Part shown: one piece after another, positions 61,378-64,000 of the stretch
Layout: every line of letters begins with the position of its first letter
Numbering within the stretch: position 1 is the stretch's first letter
Origin: Sulfobacillus acidophilus DSM 10332
Lineage (GTDB): Bacteria > Bacillota > Sulfobacillia > Sulfobacillales > Sulfobacillaceae
Assembly (NCBI GenBank): GCA_000237975.1
Contig: CP003179.1
Coordinates: 3,192,270 to 3,256,269 of the forward strand
Direction of reading: 5' to 3'
DNA length: 64,000 nt
Program-made: the position numbers and the translations under genes
The notes under the pieces: generated by a model
What the model saw: the letters and a program-made list of their open reading frames with translations, nothing else
Told to the model about the DNA's origin: nothing
The model's database searches: none

Positions 61378-62069
61378 AACGCTATTAATCCCGTTTCATC
61401 CGGAGTATAGACAAATCGTACCGCTGGATGCACCTGATGCGCTACCTTTACTCGATATGGACGTAAGTTGCGTTCATAAATAAATGCCATGGTTCCGCGA
61501 AACCGCCGCCCATCGAGTGCTTGGTATAAAACTCCACCCACCCGCGCAAAAGAAACACCGGGTTCAGGCTCTATTTCCGTCACCGCATGCACAGGTATTA
61601 CCGTCACAAGTGGTTTCGGAACCAATCCCTCAGCTCCCCATTCCCGTAATTGATAACGCCCCTCCCATTCCGGATAGGTTAATGCAAAAGCAGACCCTAA
61701 ATAGGTGGGATAAGTTGAACGGCCTTGTGAAACCCATGTTGCCAATTCATCAATAAGTGGACCACTATAATAAATTCGATAATGTGGATTGACCACCATT
61801 TCTACGGCAGTCGGCCGATTGAACATAGGACCTGATTCAAGAAACCCTTTGCCTAACATCGATAATTGTTGAACACGCGTTTGCACCGGATGCACCAATG
61901 ATACGCCTGTCCAAGAATCCTCCGGCCATGTCTCTCGCCCGAGAATAGCCGCTAACAATCCCCTCAGAGCGGTGCGCGTAATAAAGGGATAAGTGGCATG
62001 AGTCGACGTGGTATCAGGCCGACGAAAGTGGGCCAAGGGACCTCGAAGCTCAAAAACCATGACGTCCAT
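61371..62069 (-). CDS. cas5: CRISPR-associated protein Cas5 (type I-B)
   Basis: A 232-residue Cas5. The N-terminal VFELRGPLAHFRRPDTTSTH followed by YPFITRTALRGLLAAILG (near residues 29-46) is the typical RAMP start. A glycine-rich FRGTMAFIYERNLRP segment lies near 190-204. The ATG at 62069 (TGAGG 8 bases upstream) is preferred over a TTG at 62090 that would overlap cas7. Cas5 caps the 5' handle of the crRNA in Cascade. The gene is overlapped by cas3. Confidence 0.92.
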   Translation of the reverse strand: MDVMVFELRGPLAHFRRPDTTSTHATYPFITRTALRGLLAAILGRETWPEDSWTGVSLVHPVQTRVQQLSMLGKGFLESGPMFNRPTAVEMVVNPHYRIYYSGPLIDELATWVSQGRSTYPTYLGSAFALTYPEWEGRYQLREWGAEGLVPKPLVTVIPVHAVTEIEPEPGVSFARVGGVLYQALDGRRFRGTMAFIYERNLRPYRVKVAHQVHPAVRFVYTPDETGLIALW

Positions 62070-62079
62070 CGAATAGGCC

Positions 62080-63039
62080 TCACTCTTCAAATACGTGATA
62101 TTCCGCGTCTAAGCGAGGTGTCATTTGAAGCAGAGGATTATGCCATACACGAATCCGCGCAATTTTCGCTCGAGCGGCGTTTAACCGTTCTTGAAGACTT
62201 GCCACATCAAGTATGATATCCGCTACGTTCGTTGGTGGGCTGGTGGTGAATTCGGTGTGCACCGTTTCCTCGAGGTAGCCTAATCGGAAAAAAGGATCGT
62301 GATATTCTACATGAACGAGTAACAAGGGAGATTGCAAACCGCGGCCACGAGCCTGACGGAATAACGTTCCATTCCATAATCCTTCCAACAATAAGTCGAC
62401 GTCACTCTCGGTCATCCCCGACTGAGCCGCCAATGTATGATTAATAATGCCGGGCATCACAAACATCGCAAAGGGCGTCGTCCATGTAGTCCAAATTGTT
62501 CCCTGAGTCTTTCCCTCATTTTCTCCTCCGTCGCCCTTAGCCGTTTCATCTTTCGATGGCATTACGACCGTACCTTGCACATAATGGGTGGCAACCGGAT
62601 GAAGAGAATGAGCCCAACCGAACTGGACCGGACCGGTAACATGAAAGCTAACGCTCTTGACCGAAAATACCGTTCCGAATACCCGTGCATCAAAAGCGTG
62701 GGCCAAAAGCGCTTTTTGGCGTTCGACGGCATCATTTGGATTGGCTCCAGCCCGTTCCCAAATTGTTTTGGCTAAACTATCCCGACCTAAAAGTTTTCCA
62801 TCAGCTGTACGTTCCTCTCTAACAAACACGAACCGATCTTTATTCGGCCCACCATCGGGATACTTGGCTAAAACGTAGTCCCGAACATCTCGTTTAATAC
62901 TAACGTCAGAAAGGGAGATCCTTCCGTCATCTTCACCAAAAATACGGCGTGCATCACTATCCGCTAACGGATCACGATTGGGAATGCCATCTTTAACAGA
63001 CTTAATAAAAAGTATTTCGCCATTACGTGGGGTTGACAC
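62080..63039 (-). CDS. cas7: CRISPR-associated protein Cas7 (Csh2-like, type I-B)
   Basis: A 319-residue Cas7 of the Csd2/Csh2 group. NRDPLADSDARRI near residues 21-33 replaces the usual NPNGDPD element, and VTGPVQFGWAHSLHPVATHYV (near 152-172) is the strong family motif. Basic residues and a Gly-rich FRQARGRGLQSPLLL (near 251-265) fit a crRNA backbone subunit. It starts 5 bases after the cas8-like gene and overlaps cas5's region. It forms the helical backbone of Cascade. Confidence 0.93.
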   Translation of the reverse strand: MSTPRNGEILFIKSVKDGIPNRDPLADSDARRIFGEDDGRISLSDVSIKRDVRDYVLAKYPDGGPNKDRFVFVREERTADGKLLGRDSLAKTIWERAGANPNDAVERQKALLAHAFDARVFGTVFSVKSVSFHVTGPVQFGWAHSLHPVATHYVQGTVVMPSKDETAKGDGGENEGKTQGTIWTTWTTPFAMFVMPGIINHTLAAQSGMTESDVDLLLEGLWNGTLFRQARGRGLQSPLLLVHVEYHDPFFRLGYLEETVHTEFTTSPPTNVADIILDVASLQERLNAARAKIARIRVWHNPLLQMTPRLDAEYHVFEE

Positions 63040-63044
63040 TAGAA

Positions 63045-63983
63045 TTATGCCTCCTTAAATACTTCTTCGTTGTCAATTTCTCCGCCTAATGGAAGCCGAT
63101 ACAATCCATAACCTGCCCAAAACGACGACATAAAACGATCTTTATGTCGTTGAATGTCTTCAGATTGCCGCAAAAACTCCGAAAGACACAGAGCTACTTT
63201 TTGCACAAAACGTTGATTCAAGGGCATCTGTAATTTTAAAGCGAGTTCTTCGATTCGGCCCAACGCACGGTGACCTATCACATCTGGTGTCAAGTTAGAA
63301 CCAAACGTCATCACCCGACTTTGCAGATAATCTTTATGCGTTTTGTTGTAGTAGTGTTGGGCAAATTGGTGAACCGTCAATCCCATCATGAACCCTAGAT
63401 CTTCCAAATTATCTATTTGCCAATTGTTAACGTCTTTACCCCACATGGTCAATAACGTCTGCCATGGTTTCATAACCTGCCCCCTCTCAAAAGACTCTAT
63501 GGTTGACATATATTGGTACCAAAACTGATGAAACAACGCATATTGCTTCGCTAAGACCTGAAAGAGCGTCCATTGACGGGGATCAAGGCCTATTGTTCGC
63601 CCGTAGTCCGTTAAATTTTGGGAGACACGCTCAACTACTCGTTCCCGAGATAACGGGCGATGATGAAGAACGGTGCTAAGTGCAGCCCATAGAGCCCCAC
63701 TACCGTACATGCGCCCCAACAAAGCCGGTAAAGACGTTGGACGTAGTTCCAGGTTTGCGGCCTCATAATTTAAATCACCGACTAATCCGGATAACCGGTC
63801 TATATCGGATGGCATAATGTCGTCTACATAAGACCACAATTGAACATCCGCGTTGCTAACCGAATAGTAGATAGTCGCTAATCGATAGGTATCTTGATCT
63901 AACTCCTCCGGTAACATCAAAGGGATGCCTAGCACTTGATCGAGATGTCTAACTGCCCCTGATGTTTCGACTGTACTCTCCAT
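63045..63983 (-). CDS. Cas8-type large-subunit protein, possibly cut at the window edge
   Basis: 312 residues from the ATG at 63983. The reading frame stays open to the right edge of the window, so this may be only the C-terminal part of a larger cas8b gene. It is mostly alpha-helical with aromatic-rich segments (LFHQFWYQYMSTIESF, FMSSFWAGYGLYRLPL). No zinc motif is visible. A weak CGAGG lies about 11 bases before the ATG. Its place directly before cas7 is where Cas8b (Csh1) belongs in type I-B, but the sequence motifs alone would not prove this. Confidence 0.65.
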   Translation of the reverse strand: MESTVETSGAVRHLDQVLGIPLMLPEELDQDTYRLATIYYSVSNADVQLWSYVDDIMPSDIDRLSGLVGDLNYEAANLELRPTSLPALLGRMYGSGALWAALSTVLHHRPLSRERVVERVSQNLTDYGRTIGLDPRQWTLFQVLAKQYALFHQFWYQYMSTIESFERGQVMKPWQTLLTMWGKDVNNWQIDNLEDLGFMMGLTVHQFAQHYYNKTHKDYLQSRVMTFGSNLTPDVIGHRALGRIEELALKLQMPLNQRFVQKVALCLSEFLRQSEDIQRHKDRFMSSFWAGYGLYRLPLGGEIDNEEVFKEA

Positions 63984-64000
63984 TTTTTGAATGCCTCGAA

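Overview
The window looks like chromosomal DNA of a moderately GC-rich, acid-living Firmicute, most probably Sulfobacillus or a close relative. This is inferred from strong AGGAGG-type ribosome binding sites, S-box (SAM-I) and cobalamin riboswitches, Firmicute-style sigma-A promoters, and a flagellin and filament cap almost free of Lys and Arg, as expected for proteins exposed at very low pH. No rRNA or tRNA gene was seen.

Layout, left to right. 1-4.4 kb: a ROK repressor (cut by the window edge) divergent from a sugar ABC importer (lipoprotein plus two permeases, no ATPase). 4.5-8.5 kb: a helix-hairpin-helix-like protein of unknown role, endonuclease IV, a lipid kinase and a GH1 beta-glycosidase. 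8.5-14.5 kb (minus strand): a tight run of taurine/sulfonate-type ABC importer, MarR regulator, AcoX/NAD-kinase-like protein, DNA methyltransferase and an unknown protein. 14.7-18.7 kb: a histidine phosphatase, a PucR regulator, a TauE/SafE permease and a GntR/FCD regulator. 19-30 kb: acyl-CoA metabolism, with a minus-strand operon (CoA-transferase, thiolase, SDR dehydrogenase, acyl-CoA dehydrogenase) divergent from two acyl-CoA ligases, an MFS transporter and an acetyl/propionyl-CoA synthetase. 30-33 kb: a cobalamin riboswitch and a BtuF-C-D-type importer.

33-46.4 kb is a motility and glycan region. The flagellin, FliD and FliS genes are flanked by a GT2-TPR glycosyltransferase, a tandem two-domain GT4 protein, GDP-mannose 4,6-dehydratase, a GDP-6-deoxy-hexose reductase and a methyltransferase, together plausibly a flagellar glycosylation island. 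A GT4 enzyme and a debranching-type glycosidase follow. 46.4-48.5 kb holds an RmlD-like reductase, a NifX-like protein and an MBL-fold hydrolase. 48.7-53 kb is a methionine-salvage operon (mtnW, mtnX, mtnB, mtnD, aminotransferase) under a SAM riboswitch whose terminator overlaps the first ribosome binding site.

53.2-64 kb is a type I-B CRISPR-Cas locus. A 42-repeat array (41 spacers, plus one degenerate terminal repeat and one more spacer) is transcribed leftward. A decayed IS21-family element abuts its old (trailer) end, and an IS66-like transposase fragment lies between the leader and cas2. The cas genes run leftward as cas8-like, cas7, cas5, cas3, cas4, cas1, cas2, mostly overlapping. No cas6 is seen before the window ends.

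No system that is clearly new to science was recognised. The most notable signals are the Lys/Arg-depleted flagellar filament proteins, a CsrA-type hairpin in the flagellin leader, the insertion-sequence debris on both sides of the CRISPR array, the odd transporter/AcoX/methyltransferase operon, and two unexplained motif or palindrome clusters at 17.14-17.22 kb and 18.83-18.89 kb.
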